NCBI RefSeq assembly: GCF_033439725.1
Contig: NW_026944392.1
Span: 1-64,000, forward strand
DNA length: 64,000 nt
From: Neurospora tetraspora
Taxonomy: Eukaryota > Ascomycota > Sordariomycetes > Sordariales > Sordariaceae
Direction: 5' to 3'
The position numbers were made by a program, and so were the translations under genes. A model generated the notes under the pieces. That model ran no database searches. It was not told the DNA's origin and saw only the letters and a program-made list of their open reading frames with translations. Positions 1 through 10,840 of this stretch are shown here, in pieces. Numbering within the stretch: the stretch's first letter is position 1; every line of letters begins with the position of its first letter.

Positions 1-1
1 C

Positions 2-2596
2 GCATTCAGGACACCCTTAGGGCACTATGAATACCGCATCATGCCGCAAGGGTTAACCAATGCGCCCGCTTCCTTTCAAGCTAGAATCGACGCCGTACTC
101 AAACAATTTGCAGGCGAATTCGTGATGGCCTACATTGACGACATCATCCTGTTCTCTGAGAACGAAGAAGAACATCAGAAACACGTCCACAAGGTCCTTG
201 CGGCCCTCGAGAAGGCCGGGTTATCCGTCAACCCCAAGAAGAGTGAATTTCATGTCACCCAAGTAGACTTCTTGGGCTACCGCATCTCACCCGGTCAGAT
301 TCGCATGGACCCCTCCAAGATAAAGGGTGTCGCCGAATGGCCAGCACCCACGTCGGTATCCGGGGTTCGGGGTTTCCTGGGCTTCGTTAATTTCTACCGA
401 CGTTTTATCAAAGGGTTTGGAGGCATCGCTAAGCCACTCAACGACCTGACCAAGAAAGACACAGCATTCATATGGTCAAAGGAGTGCGACAGGGCTTTCA
501 ACACCCTGAAACAGATGATACTGGACGACCCGATCCTTGTCCTTCCCGACCCAAACAAGGAATTCGAGGTCGAAACCGACGCATCGGACTGGGCAATGGG
601 TGGCCAATTGGGCCAACGAGACGAACAAGGCCGTCTTCACCCCGTTGCCTTCTTCTCCAAGGCATTTCGTGGACCTGAGCTCAACTATCCCATACACGAC
701 AAAGAGCTCATGTCCATCATTTGGGCATTCAAGGAATGGAAGCCCTGGTTGAGTGGCACGAAGGAAGTCGTCAAAGTGTACTCCGACCACAAAAACTTGA
801 CGTACTTCACCACCAGCAAAGAATTCAACCAGAGACAGACTCGATGGTCCGAATTCCTGTCGCAATTCAACTTCCATATCCATTACCGCAAGGGATCTGA
901 GAACGCTCGAGCCGATGCGCTGAGTAGAAGAGAAGACCTTCGAACTGCAAAGTCCGAAGAAACCAACTTGTCCCCAGCCCTGTTCCAGACAAACAGCGAC
1001 GGATCCCTGGCGCACAAGCCACTACCGATCCACGATCTCGATGAGGATGACCTCAACGTCTATAACATTGCCAAAGTGGACCCAGACGACTGGATCCAAC
1101 GAATCACCGAGGCACAACACGAAGTAGACGACGAGGAAATCCAGAAACACCTGGCAACATCAATCGAGCTGTGGCTGCACAAAGGGAAACTATGGGTACC
1201 ACCGTCACTGCAAAAGGAACTCGTGAAAGACATCCACGAGTCCCCAGAGGAAGGTGGTCATGCAGGGATAGCACGCACTGTGGCCAGAGTGCAGGAAACA
1301 TTTGGCTTCGCTAAGCTAAAAGACATTGTTACAGAGGTCCTGCATGAATGTGAAATCTGTCACAAAACCAAGGCCAATCGACACAAACCATATGGCCTGC
1401 TCGAGCCACTCCCAGTGTCAGAAGGACCCTGGCATTCAGTAACCATGGACTTCATCACGAGATTACCCATGTCTCGAGACCCAGCCACTGGTGTCGAATA
1501 TGACAGCATCATGGTTGTTGTGGACAGATTCACGAAGTTTGCATACTTCCTCCCGTTCAGAGAAGACACTAATGCCGAACAACTTGGCCACATCTTCATA
1601 AGATACATCACATCTAATCATGGTTGGCCAAAAGAGTTAGTCACAGATAGAGACAAGCTCTTCTCGTCACGATATTGGCAAGCTTTCATGAATAAACTAG
1701 GTGTCAAACACAAGATGTCGACCGCATACCACGCCAGGACGGACGGACAAACGGAACGCATGAACCAGGTCTTGGAGGCATATCTACGAGCATACGTCAA
1801 TTACGAGCAGGACAATTGGGCTGAGCTACTCCCTACCGCTCAAATGTCGTATAACAGTTCCAAGACCGAAACAACAAAAGTCACGCCATTCTTCGCCAAT
1901 TATGGTTACGAAATGAGTTCCCGGCGAGGTTGGGACTCGGAGTCAGTCGTACCGCGAGCACATGTACGGGCTGAACGCCTAACCGAGATGCATCAGACGC
2001 TCAAGGACGAATTGGCGTTTGTGCGTGACAGAATGAACAGATATTACGACCGCACGAGGTCGTCGGCGCCGACCTTCAGGAGGGGAGACAAAGTCTACCT
2101 TCTTCGTCGCAATATCAAAACAAAACGGCCCAGCGACAAACTCGACTACAAGAAATTAGGTCCGTTCAAAGTGCTCGAGAAGGTTAGCACTAGTAACTAT
2201 AGACTTGAGCTCCCCAAAGGCATGCGACAATGGCCTACGTTCCATGTTTCACTGCTAGAACCAGCACCTAAGAACGCAAGACTCGACAAGAACGTTCAAA
2301 CTTGGAACGACGGAGACGAATACCTAACGGAAGCCATCCTGGACTCAAAAATTAACGACGACACTGGCAACATCGAATACCTAATCAAGTGGCAAGGCTA
2401 CGGCCACGGAAACAACACATGGGAACCTCCAGAGAACCTCGTCAACCTGAAGGATGAGATCGAGAACTTTCACCGACGCTTTCCTGACCGACCCCAGCCA
2501 CCCCAGGCGACAGAATCTCAGGGAGATCAAGTCCCTGCTCCTGCGCCCACTCGTCAAACCCAACCTCGGGCAAAGCAACGCCTGGCTCGAAAGTAG
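2..2596 (+). CDS. pol: Ty3/gypsy pol polyprotein (RT-RNaseH-integrase-chromodomain), 5' partial
   Basis: This is the C-terminal part of a gypsy polyprotein; the frame is open through the left edge, so the true start lies outside the window. The RT core YIDDI and the LGY element are near its start, followed by an RNase H domain with an ETDAS motif and a DALSR end. An HHCC zinc finger (HAGIARTV, CEIC) and the integrase core (TMDF, VTDRD, TDGQTERMN) follow. A GPF-type tail and a chromodomain (YLIKWQGY, TWEP) close the protein. In this family the chromodomain is thought to steer integration to modified histones. The last 150 bases overlap the antisense gene. The frame looks whole as far as it is visible. 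Confidence 0.95.
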   Translation, partial: AFRTPLGHYEYRIMPQGLTNAPASFQARIDAVLKQFAGEFVMAYIDDIILFSENEEEHQKHVHKVLAALEKAGLSVNPKKSEFHVTQVDFLGYRISPGQIRMDPSKIKGVAEWPAPTSVSGVRGFLGFVNFYRRFIKGFGGIAKPLNDLTKKDTAFIWSKECDRAFNTLKQMILDDPILVLPDPNKEFEVETDASDWAMGGQLGQRDEQGRLHPVAFFSKAFRGPELNYPIHDKELMSIIWAFKEWKPWLSGTKEVVKVYSDHKNLTYFTTSKEFNQRQTRWSEFLSQFNFHIHYRKGSENARADALSRREDLRTAKSEETNLSPALFQTNSDGSLAHKPLPIHDLDEDDLNVYNIAKVDPDDWIQRITEAQHEVDDEEIQKHLATSIELWLHKGKLWVPPSLQKELVKDIHESPEEGGHAGIARTVARVQETFGFAKLKDIVTEVLHECEICHKTKANRHKPYGLLEPLPVSEGPWHSVTMDFITRLPMSRDPATGVEYDSIMVVVDRFTKFAYFLPFREDTNAEQLGHIFIRYITSNHGWPKELVTDRDKLFSSRYWQAFMNKLGVKHKMSTAYHARTDGQTERMNQVLEAYLRAYVNYEQDNWAELLPTAQMSYNSSKTETTKVTPFFANYGYEMSSRRGWDSESVVPRAHVRAERLTEMHQTLKDELAFVRDRMNRYYDRTRSSAPTFRRGDKVYLLRRNIKTKRPSDKLDYKKLGPFKVLEKVSTSNYRLELPKGMRQWPTFHVSLLEPAPKNARLDKNVQTWNDGDEYLTEAILDSKINDDTGNIEYLIKWQGYGHGNNTWEPPENLVNLKDEIENFHRRFPDRPQPPQATESQGDQVPAPAPTRQTQPRAKQRLARK

Positions 2597-3082
2597 CAGG
2601 CTCCTCGGAAACAAGCGGATCGCTGTCCCCCATTTCCTCCGCCAAATCAGCCATTCCACGGTCAAAATACTCCTTCTGCCGACGCAAAGAATGACGTTTT
2701 TGTTCACGAGTGCGTATCAAACGACTCTGAAGCACCGCAATCTCCCGCATCAGCTTCTCTTCCTCCTCCTCCAGACGACGCGATACGTCCATCTCTTTGT
2801 CAACTAAACAAGTTAGCACGAATCCAACACGACGACCCGAGCAGACACAGACTCACGACGAGCATCCGGGTCAATCGTCACGTCACAGGCAACCTTGCGA
2901 CAAATACACTCGCTGCATGAGAGAGACTTCTTGCGATCCACGATGCAAGAACGATTGTGCTGATGACAATTGGAACAAGGCATTTCGGGTGCGCGACCAA
3001 GCTGCTCGATATGACGCGCAAGGCCGTTAGTAGACACCCTCTTCTGAGGAGTGCGCGACGATTGAGAACGAGAAGGAGGCAT
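2442..3082 (-). CDS. Antisense gene in the gypsy element, Zn2Cys6-like plus coiled coil
   Basis: A gene on the strand opposite to pol. The first open stretch starts at an ATG and holds six cysteines spaced C-x2-C-x6-C-x9-C-x2-C-x6-C, the exact spacing class of fungal Zn(II)2Cys6 DNA-binding domains. A short intron-like gap with GTGAGT, GCTAAC and TTTAG signals leads to a second open stretch. That stretch is rich in E, K, R and L, has coiled-coil character, and ends in an acidic proline-containing tail. Its 3' end overlaps the pol chromodomain codons. Similar antisense genes occur, as I recall, in other fungal gypsy elements, but I cannot name a characterised one. The role is unknown; DNA binding is inferred from the cysteine pattern only. 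Confidence 0.68.
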
Positions 3083-3285
3083 GATCAATGATGATGTGGA
3101 TAAGGGAAAGAAGGAACTCACCAAGGAACTAGGGTCATACAGGGTTATGAAGATGCGAGGGCAAAGAGATCAGGAAAAAGGGAGACGGCAGGCAATAAGG
3201 TTGCGACCAACAGGCTTCGTTGGCACCCAAGCAACAAAGGGTAACATTATGGCGTTGAGGACAAAGCCACAAGGAGGGGGCATCG

Positions 3286-3646
3286 TGTTACGATCCAATC
3301 AGAAACCCCTTATGTAAGCTAGATGGATTGACCAATAAAAGGCAGCCCGAACCCAGGGTCCCGAAGTCCCGAGAATACGGGACTACAGGACCAGGTCATG
3401 TGGAGTGTCCCGGAGTCCCGAGAACACGGGACTACGGGACACCGCCCCCACGGTCCCGGGGTCCCGAGATCGCGGGACTACGGGACGGGTTCGAAGGCCA
3501 GTATATAAGAAGGCCGCTTCCCGGCCTTCGTTATTCTGGCTCTTCAGCAAGCAATAGCTTCTAGAATCGATCAGTACCTTTTGGCTACTATTACCGTTGT
3601 TCTTATTCCCAGCGATATACTCCTGTGCTTGTAACGGTTCGTCACA
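3286..3646 (+). repeat. 3' LTR of the gypsy element
   Basis: The LTR begins TGTTACGA and ends TCGTCACA, which gives imperfect inverted ends of the TG..CA type. A purine tract (AAGGAGGGGG) ends a few bases before it, as expected for a polypurine tract. A TATATAAG box lies at 3502-3509. Between 3350 and 3490 there are three copies of a short palindromic unit around CCCGAGA..CGGGACTAC. The boundaries rest on the inverted ends, since the 5' LTR is not in the window. Confidence 0.85.
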
Positions 3647-3956
3647 CATCCACGTCCATCTTGTCCCCATCCCCCTTCCCTCCATCGCCGTCATTCTTCT
3701 TTCCCGCATCCGTCTTTGGCACATCACCCCTACAGAATCCGCACATGTGGTCACTTGTCTTGATATCGGACCCCGGCCCCAAACGCGTCGATTGTCCACA
3801 TCCGCCTCTTCTGCTGGACTGCTCGCACGGGTGATTGCGGCGAATGGAAGCGTAGGGCCGGACATAGAGCTGACTGGAAGCGTTGGCCCAGCCGTAGTTG
3901 CCGAGGCAGTGGGGGCCTTGGGAGCAGAACCTGTATTCGATGTACCAGTGGCACAT
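3642..3956 (-). CDS. Small cysteine-rich protein, family member A
   Basis: A 104-residue protein without a signal peptide or membrane segment, function unknown. It starts Met-Cys and shares with four other genes here the layout MC-x8-C-x2-G-x2-C-x4-GW, a Tyr-rich middle (LYVRPYA), two central cysteines, a GPGSDIKTSD stretch and a final C-x2-C. After the C-x2-C it carries a charged Lys/Asp/Gly tail absent from its relatives. The stop codon falls within the terminal bases of the adjacent LTR, so the retroelement sits exactly at the gene's 3' end and probably supplied the stop and 3' end. The C-terminal tail may therefore not be ancestral. Expression is unknown. Confidence 0.65.
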   Translation of the reverse strand: MCHWYIEYRFCSQGPHCLGNYGWANASSQLYVRPYASIRRNHPCEQSSRRGGCGQSTRLGPGSDIKTSDHMCGFCRGDVPKTDAGKKNDGDGGKGDGDKMDVDV

Positions 3957-4602
3957 GTTGCCTCGATGCTTGTGTGGTTGGGGTAAGTGTAGATACCAGG
4001 TAGGGGTGATTTAAGATTTTGTCTCTTGAAATATAGAGGACGAGAACGCTATTGATTCTGCCTGAGATTGCAGTTAAATACCTCTAGTCCTCACCAGTAG
4101 CTTCCATCTTGACTAATATTCCATGCTCACGAGAGTGAGTATATCCTGGTGAATGGAGGTGTTGATAGGATGAAGCACGAAGGGGGTGCAGATCTGTCAT
4201 CGCATGACACTACACGCTTCTATAAGACAATTTAGGCTGGCGTTTGCGTTCGATTCATTGTGATGACTGTTGATTGACTCATGAGGAGTTTTGGACACAG
4301 ACCCTGCGATAAACTTCCAGTTGGGCTTGACTTGCCTGGGACATCTTTTTAGGTTGCAAGTAACGACAACTAGCAACATCTGTAAAGTGTTTACCGACTT
4401 GGAAGATTATGACACACTGCGTTCCTCATAGTTTGTATCCATTTGTTTCCCCTCTGGAAATGTCTACTGTTCGCTTTTATTGCTGCTTGTCCCGAAACAT
4501 GTGAGTGTCTCTCGTGACTTGCGTACCATGGCCCATCTCTCTTCAACCGCGTAGTTCGAAATCCCCATGTAATTCGATCACAAAGGCGATTTCTTCAACC
4601 AA
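3957..4602. other. Intergenic, nothing recognised
   Basis: Upstream region of small cysteine-rich gene A, read leftwards, up to the tRNA gene. Composition is ordinary and there is no convincing open frame, repeat or promoter box. Confidence 0.5.
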
Positions 4603-4674
4603 GGCCTCATGGCGCAACGGTAGCGCGTTCGACTCCAGATCGAAAGGTTATCCGTTCAAATCGGGTTGGGGTCA
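4603..4674 (+). tRNA. tRNA-Trp (CCA)
   Basis: The 72 bases fold into a full cloverleaf. The acceptor stem GGCCTCA pairs with TGGGGTC (with G-U pairs), followed by discriminator A. The D stem is GCGC/GCGC. The anticodon stem TTCGA/TCGAA has the loop CTCCAGA, which reads anticodon CCA for tryptophan. The T stem ATCCG/CGGGT has the loop TTCAAAT. There is no intron, and the 3' CCA is not encoded, as usual in eukaryotes. Confidence 0.93.
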
Positions 4675-6249
4675 TCCACTTTCTCTTTTTGCTATTTTGC
4701 CATTGTGACTCCACTGCCAAGTCCCACTCTTGGTTTCTGTTGTGCTGATGATGGGCAATGACATGATGGCTTTTTTTAAGCATTGAATTTTTTTCCAAAA
4801 AGTACACTGTCTTATTACCTGTAGGCGTGGATGTGGTTTTTTTGAACATGCAACCTCATTACTTGTGTTTGTTGGGTGCAGCGACTATCGGGTACGCGAT
4901 ATCGAAACTCAGAGCTGCGATTAGTGTACACTTGCGCAGGCGGGATCGAAACAGAACCTCAACGCCTGCCACTCATTTTGCTCATCACCTGGAAACCTTC
5001 CTGTGCAGCTTCAATCCCACTCAGAACTCAAAATTGAACGAATGTCCTCAGCGTGAAGCTGCGAGAGAACATTGCCAAGGCATCACAGCAGTCATCCGTT
5101 GTCGTGACCCGACGCTGGTCAGGTGACAGGTCTCACTATCACAGGCAACCCCTAGACCGGAGCAATGTTGCATCCGATGCATGTAACCACCAGAGCCAAT
5201 CCCAATCCAAGGCGTTGGAAAGAGGAGAAAAGAACTGTTGAAGGTTCCCGAAATGCAACATTGAAATCGAGGATGCCAAGTCCCATTGGGCCTTTCGTGT
5301 GGGGTAACGCGTGTGATTGATTGAATCTGTGTAACTGACTCGAGCGCTCTCTCTGCAGAAGGTCTAGGGGTCTGGGGGTAACCCATATTTGCCAAGACCT
5401 GTTAAATTAGGTGGCTAGGACTCTAGCATCTAGCCCACATCTGGCCAGAATACCACCCTATAATCTGATAGCTTGGGGTTCAAGTTGCGGGGAGACAACG
5501 ATGTCATCATGGAAACGGTCAAGAAAGAACCGGCACTGGTGTTTGTTCAAGGAGCTTCCTTTTTCGGCGACATTGGAGGCTGATCGGCCAATGACTCAAG
5601 AGGAGGAATCGGTCCAAGTAAATGCGGTCAAAAAAGAGTGAGTGCGACATCATCTCACCCCAGCATCTGACTCGTGAGCTCCCAAGCTTTCTCTGGTGGT
5701 GGCACAAAGTAAATTGCCTGCTGCCGTCGAAAGTGGTAATTCGGATCAGCGACATCTCATCTCCCCTTCGCAAAACGATGGATTATAGTCTCCTCTGTCA
5801 TTCAGCATTGTTGCTCCCCGCAAATGGCGCACCGGTCAATGGGTTGTTTTTCTGGAAAACAAGGAGCCGAGATGTCCGGAAGAAAGACCAATTCAAGACC
5901 AACGACATCAAGGAACCGCAGGCGATTGAATGAAGATTCCGAAGTTTTGCCTAAAGTAGCCTGTCGAGCCGTCAAGGTGCTGACTAGGATGGCACAGGCC
6001 ACTTGTTTGTGCCCCACAACGGCAAATGGAGCTCAATCGAAACGAAACCCCAAAGCTTATTTTTGGTTCAAGGAGATTTGGGCTGAATGGGATACATCCT
6101 ACACAGAAGATCTCTTGAGTCTGTAAAGTTAAAAACGACTTTATGTACTTTGTAGTTCCATGACATTAGCTGTTGATTGATCGCAACAACGGAGTGCTCT
6201 AAAGTTTGGAGTTCTTGCCCGGTTGACGGAATGACGGGACGGGAACCGC

Positions 6250-6608
6250 CCCCGCAGTCGATCCCATTCTCCACAAATCCCCACATCCCCGCACCCGTCC
6301 AACTGGAAGCGGTCGCACATGCATTCGATGACCTCAACCCAAAGTTTCTTTTCTGAAAATCTGCCGTGGTCCGCCAATTCTTTGTTCAGCCATTTGCGCG
6401 CTTCCGGCTCCTCGACTCGGTGCCTGACCGGAAGAGTGCTTTTTCGTTAGTTTTCCAACCTCCTGACTAATATCGCAAGCCTGATCGGCCCTTTTCCAAC
6501 ATCTGCTGCCCTTGGCACTGGAAATGTCTGTCGCCCACCGCTCAATCGCCAATCGCCGACGCTCTCGTTGACCGGACCAATATTCTCGCGACCTTCTCTC
6601 TTCCCCGC
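6250..6608 (-). promoter_or_regulatory. Candidate CRE-1 (carbon repression) sites
   Basis: Three CCCCGC hexamers (6250-6255, 6287-6292, 6603-6608) match the reverse complement of the SYGGRG consensus bound by CreA/CRE-1 in fungi. They lie 370-730 bases upstream of a cellulolytic gene expected to be glucose-repressed. The motif is short and common, so this is suggestive only. Confidence 0.3.
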
Positions 6609-6811
6609 AAGGATGGAATCAAGATCATCGCCCACGCACTGCGACATGGACCAGGGAAGACCATCTACCCCTTGTTGATCCAGGTTCGGTGTACAACTCG
6701 ACGGCATGTCTGAGACCCATCCGACCATCCACCCGTCATCCACAGCATCATGTAAACAAGGACAGAAGAAGGACAGGGGATTGCCAGGGGTCAATGTTGT
6801 CGAGCCGTCCG

Positions 6812-6818
6812 TATATAT
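6812..6818 (+). promoter_or_regulatory. TATA box of the GH3 gene
   Basis: TATATAT about 165 bases before the start codon of the beta-glucosidase gene, at a distance that leaves a leader of ordinary length for a fungal gene. Confidence 0.45.
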
Positions 6819-6981
6819 CGGTCCTCTCCCCCGCACAACTCGGTGCCATCTTCATCGGCCGCGTCTGGACTGTTCCATCACACAAAGGACCTTTTCTACT
6901 GAAGTGTCAGTGTTGTGTCTGGTGAGAAAAAGGGGTCAAAGCTCCAAGCTCCTCCAAAGGTCCACACCATAACATCTCGCC

Positions 6982-9900
6982 ATGAAGTTCGCCATTCCGC
7001 TTGCCTTGCTGGCGAGCGGCAATCTCGCCCTGGCTGTGCCCGAGCCGGTCCAACCTCCCCATCAACAGGTAAGCTTCGAGATATATCATCGGTCCAAAGT
7101 ACCCGTCCCATTCTTCCCGCTTCCTTTGTCCAGATCTTCCTCGATCCCGTTTCCAGCTTGCTGGATCATCACCACACAGTACCACTGCATCCCATAGTAG
7201 TGCTACCAAACATCTGCACGTTCCATTTTATCCAGATTGACCGTTCATCGCACACTCTGTGTGATCGGCCCAACAGTCCCTGCCAGACATGCATCTCAGA
7301 TACGCCGTCCCATGGCTGTCTATACAAACAGTCTTGGGGACCTCGCTTCCATTTGCTGACATAGATCCGTCAACACAGCTCAACAAGAGGTCGCTTGCCT
7401 ACTCGGAACCCCATTATCCATCACCATGGATGGACTCCAAGGCCATCGGCTGGGAAGACGCCTACGAAAAGGCAAAGGCCTTTGTGTCGCAGTTGACCCT
7501 GCTCGAAAAAGTCAATCTGACAACCGGTATCGGGTACGTGGCTCACGAAGCGCATCCAATACCCTATGTACCGTCAACAAAGCTAACAGATAGACACACA
7601 GCTGGGGCGCTGAACAATGCGTAGGCCAGAACGGCGCCATCCCTCGACTCGGCCTAAAGAGCATGTGCATGCAAGATGCCCCCTTGGCCATCCGTGGCAC
7701 CGATTACAACTCAGTCTTCCCCGCCGGAGTGACAACCGCCGCCACGTTCGATCGAGGTCTCATGTACAGACGCGGATATGCTTTGGGCCAGGAAGCCAAG
7801 GGGAAGGGAGTCACGGTTCTACTCGGACCTGTTGCCGGTCCCCTCGGCCGTGCCCCCGAAGGCGGCCGTAACTGGGAAGGCTTCTCCCCCGACCCTGTCC
7901 TCACCGGTGTCGCCATGGCGGAGACCGTCAGGGGAACACAAGACGCTGGTGTCGTCGCTTGCGCCAAGCACTTTGTCGGCAACGAACAAGAACACTTCAG
8001 ACAGACTGGGGAGGCACAGGGCTATGGATACAACATCTCCGAGACTCTATCCTCCAACATTGACGACAAGACCATGCACGAAATGTATCTCTGGCCTTTT
8101 GTTGATGCCATCAGAGCTGGTGTAGGCTCCGTCATGTGCGTTTACACCCAGGCCAACAACTCGTACGGTTGCCAGAACTCGAAGCTCCTCAACAACCTGC
8201 TCAAGGGCGAGAACGGATTCCAGGGCTTTGTCATGAGCGATTGGCAAGCCCAGCACACTGGTGTCGCGAGCGCTGCTGCCGGTCTCGACATGACCATGCC
8301 CGGTGATACCGAGTTCAACAGCGGCCGCAGCTACTGGGGAACCAACCTCACACTCGCCGTCCTTAATGGAACCCTCCCGGAGTGGCGCATTGACGACATG
8401 GCCATGCGCATCATGGCTGCTTTCTTCAAGGTTGGCCAAACCGTCGAAGACCAAGAGCCCATCAACTTCTCCTTCTGGACCCTCGACACGTATGGCCCGC
8501 TGCACTGGGCCGCCGGCAAGGATCATCAGCAGATCAACTGGCATGTTGACGTTCAGGACGACCACGGAAGCCTTATTAGGGAGATCGCGGCTCGCGGAAC
8601 AGTGCTGTTGAAGAACACCGGCTCCCTTCCCCTGAACAAGCCAAAGTTCCTCGCTGTCATTGGTGAGGATGCTGGCCCGAACCCCTTTGGACCCAATGGA
8701 TGCTCCGACCGTGGATGTGACAATGGTACCCTGGGTATTGGCTGGGGTTCCGGCACCGGCAACTTCCCTTATCTTGTGACGCCCGACCAAGCCCTGCAGG
8801 CCCGCGCTGTTCAGGATGGGTCTCGCTACGAGAGTATCTTGAGGAACCATGCCCCAACGGAGATCAAGGCTCTGGTTTCCCAGCAGGACGCTACGGCCAT
8901 TGTCTTTGTCAACGCCAACTCTGGTGAAGGTTACATCAACGTTGATGGCAATGAAGGTGACCGCCTGAACCTCACCCTTTGGAGGGAGGGCGACGCGCTG
9001 GTCAAGAACGTTTCGAGCTGGTGTAACAACACCATTGTCGTCATCCACTCGCCCGGTCCCGTCTTGCTCACGGAATGGTACGACAACCCCAACATCACCG
9101 CCATCCTCTGGGCCGGTATGCCCGGTCAGGAGAGCGGCAACTCCATCACCGATGTCTTGTATGGCAGAGTCAACCCATCTGGCCGCACTCCCTTCACCTG
9201 GGGCGCCACGCGCGACAGCTACGGCACCGATGTTCTCTATGAGCCGAACAACGGGAACGAAGCTCCTCAGCTAGACTACACCGAAGGGGTCTTCATCGAT
9301 TACCGCCACTTCGACAAGGCCGATGCTCCTGTCCTTTACGAGTTTGGCTACGGATTGAGCTATACCACCTTTGAGTACAGCAACTTGAAGATCGAGAAGC
9401 ACGAAGTCGGCGAGTACACCCCCACCACGGGGCAGACGGAACAAGCGCCCACGTTTGGTAACTTCTCTGAAAACGTGGAAGACTACGTATTCCCTTCCGA
9501 AGAGTTCCCCTACGTCTACCAGTTCATCTACCCCTACCTTAACAGCACCGACATGTCTGCTTCCAGTGGCGATGCCCACTACGGCCAGACGGCCGAGGAG
9601 TTCTTGCCACCCAAGGCCAGCGATGGGTCGGCGCAGCCTTTGCTTCGCTCATCCGGCCATCATCACCCCGGTGGAAATCCTGCTCTTTACGACATCGTGT
9701 ACACCGTCACGGCGGATATCACCAACACTGGTAAAGTGGCGGGCGATGAAGTACCGCAGTTGTACGTGAGCTTCGGAGGGCCGGAAGATCCGAAGGTGGT
9801 GTTGAGAGGGTTTGACAGACTTAGGGTTGAGCCGGGCGAGAAGGTGCAGTTTAGGGCGGTGCTGACGAGGAGGGATGTGAGCTCATGGGATACGGAGAAG

Positions 9901-9987
9901 CAGGATTGGGTGGTTACCGAGTATCCGAAGAAGGTCTACGTTGGACCAAGCTCGAGGAAGTTGGAGCTTGAGGAGGTTCTTCCATAA
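6982..9987 (+). CDS. gh3-3: Secreted beta-glucosidase, glycoside hydrolase family 3
   Basis: Releases glucose from cellobiose and short cello-oligosaccharides outside the cell, the last step of cellulose breakdown. Three exons are inferred: 6982-7068, 7379-7533 and 7602-9987, giving 875 residues; the first intron is long (310 bases) and the second has a CTAAC branch point. Residues 1-19 form a signal peptide. The sequence LNKR just before SLAYSEP is a typical Kex2 cleavage site for the mature N-terminus. The GH3 N-domain includes GPVAGPLGRAPEGGRNWEGF and KHF. The nucleophile Asp sits in GFVMSDW at about residue 294. The (alpha/beta)6 domain and a C-terminal fibronectin-III-like domain follow, and there are many N-x-S/T sites. 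The symbol follows my memory of the N. crassa orthologue (NCU08755). Family assignment is near certain; the first-intron acceptor is less so. Confidence 0.93.
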
Positions 9988-10840
9988 ATGGGAAGACGGA
10001 TACAGAGCGATAAGCTGGATACCGATTAATCAAGGCATGGTATTGTGGCAGTTGGATAGCATGAGAAAATACCATCATTTATCTTCGTCTGTACATATCA
10101 CGATTGAGCGGTGTTACTACTCTCACGACTTTCTTGATCAGTCGTCCGACTTGTTTGTCCGGTCTGCAATCTGCCCTCTGTCTCCGACGATTAGGTCTCT
10201 TCTGTCCAGTTACTGAAGTGGAGTACCGGACCATTCGAGGTAAGCAACCCCACCTATTTCAGTTACAATCCCGTCGTCCCGACATCTCGTGATGGAAGTG
10301 TTAGTAACTGTTGTCGACTTCTCAAATTTGTGAGAACCTTGAAGGCCAGGCCCAAGCTTACGCTACTACTATCACAGCACCTTCCGGTATTTCCAATGTG
10401 GAGTCAAATCGTTTGCCTTTCCTCCGGGCCGCTCCTTCCTCCCACCATCAAGTAGTCGTCATCGGACAAGATGGTCCGTTCTTCGGACCCGAGATTACAC
10501 GCCAACATGCGCTCGAGGCAACTGCAGGACGCGTTTGTCACTTTCCTCTCAGGTTCCCCTCAGGTTGGGCTTCCATCTCCTCGTCCCTCATTTCCTCGTG
10601 CCAACGCGTTTCTTCCACGACCTTCTTCCTCCTCCAGCCTTCGCTCTCAACTTCCATAAGAGAGCCAGGTCGCGATCAATCCCCCTTCCTCCGCCTTTCT
10701 CTCTTTCAAAGTTCGTTGCCCCCACGCTCGTTATCTTCACGTTCGTTACCCACAAGCCGGTCGTCGACGGTGTCCACTCGTTCCTTTCTCTCCTTCCGAA
10801 ATCGACAGGCGTCAAGACGGAGTCAGGTTCCATCATCACG
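9988..10840. other. Intergenic: GH3 3' end and leader of the next gene
   Basis: Holds the 3' untranslated part of the beta-glucosidase and, from about 10500 on, a pyrimidine-rich leader of the next gene (runs of CTTCCTCC type). No gene or repeat was recognised. Confidence 0.45.

Larger units (their letters stand above)
1..3646 (+). mobile_element. Ty3/gypsy LTR retrotransposon, 3' part
   Basis: The element enters from the left edge inside reverse transcriptase and ends with its 3' LTR. Parts in order are RT, RNase H, integrase, a GPY/F-type tail, a chromodomain, an antisense gene, a purine-rich tract just before the LTR, and the LTR. The visible coding part looks whole, with no RIP signature, so the copy is probably young. 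The 5' LTR lies outside the window, so the target duplication and LTR-to-LTR age cannot be judged. It lies next to a small host gene at its right end. Confidence 0.93.
4675..6981. other. Long intergenic region and beta-glucosidase promoter
   Basis: About 2.3 kb without a credible gene; the open frames are short, overlap on both strands and have no recognisable domain. The right part is the promoter and leader of the GH3 gene. No repeat or transposon end was found. Confidence 0.5.

Noticed and set aside
8047-9048. 333-codon open frame on the minus strand inside the GH3 gene
   Set aside because: It is a mirror of the GC-rich coding sequence of the beta-glucosidase, has no domain and no splice or promoter context.
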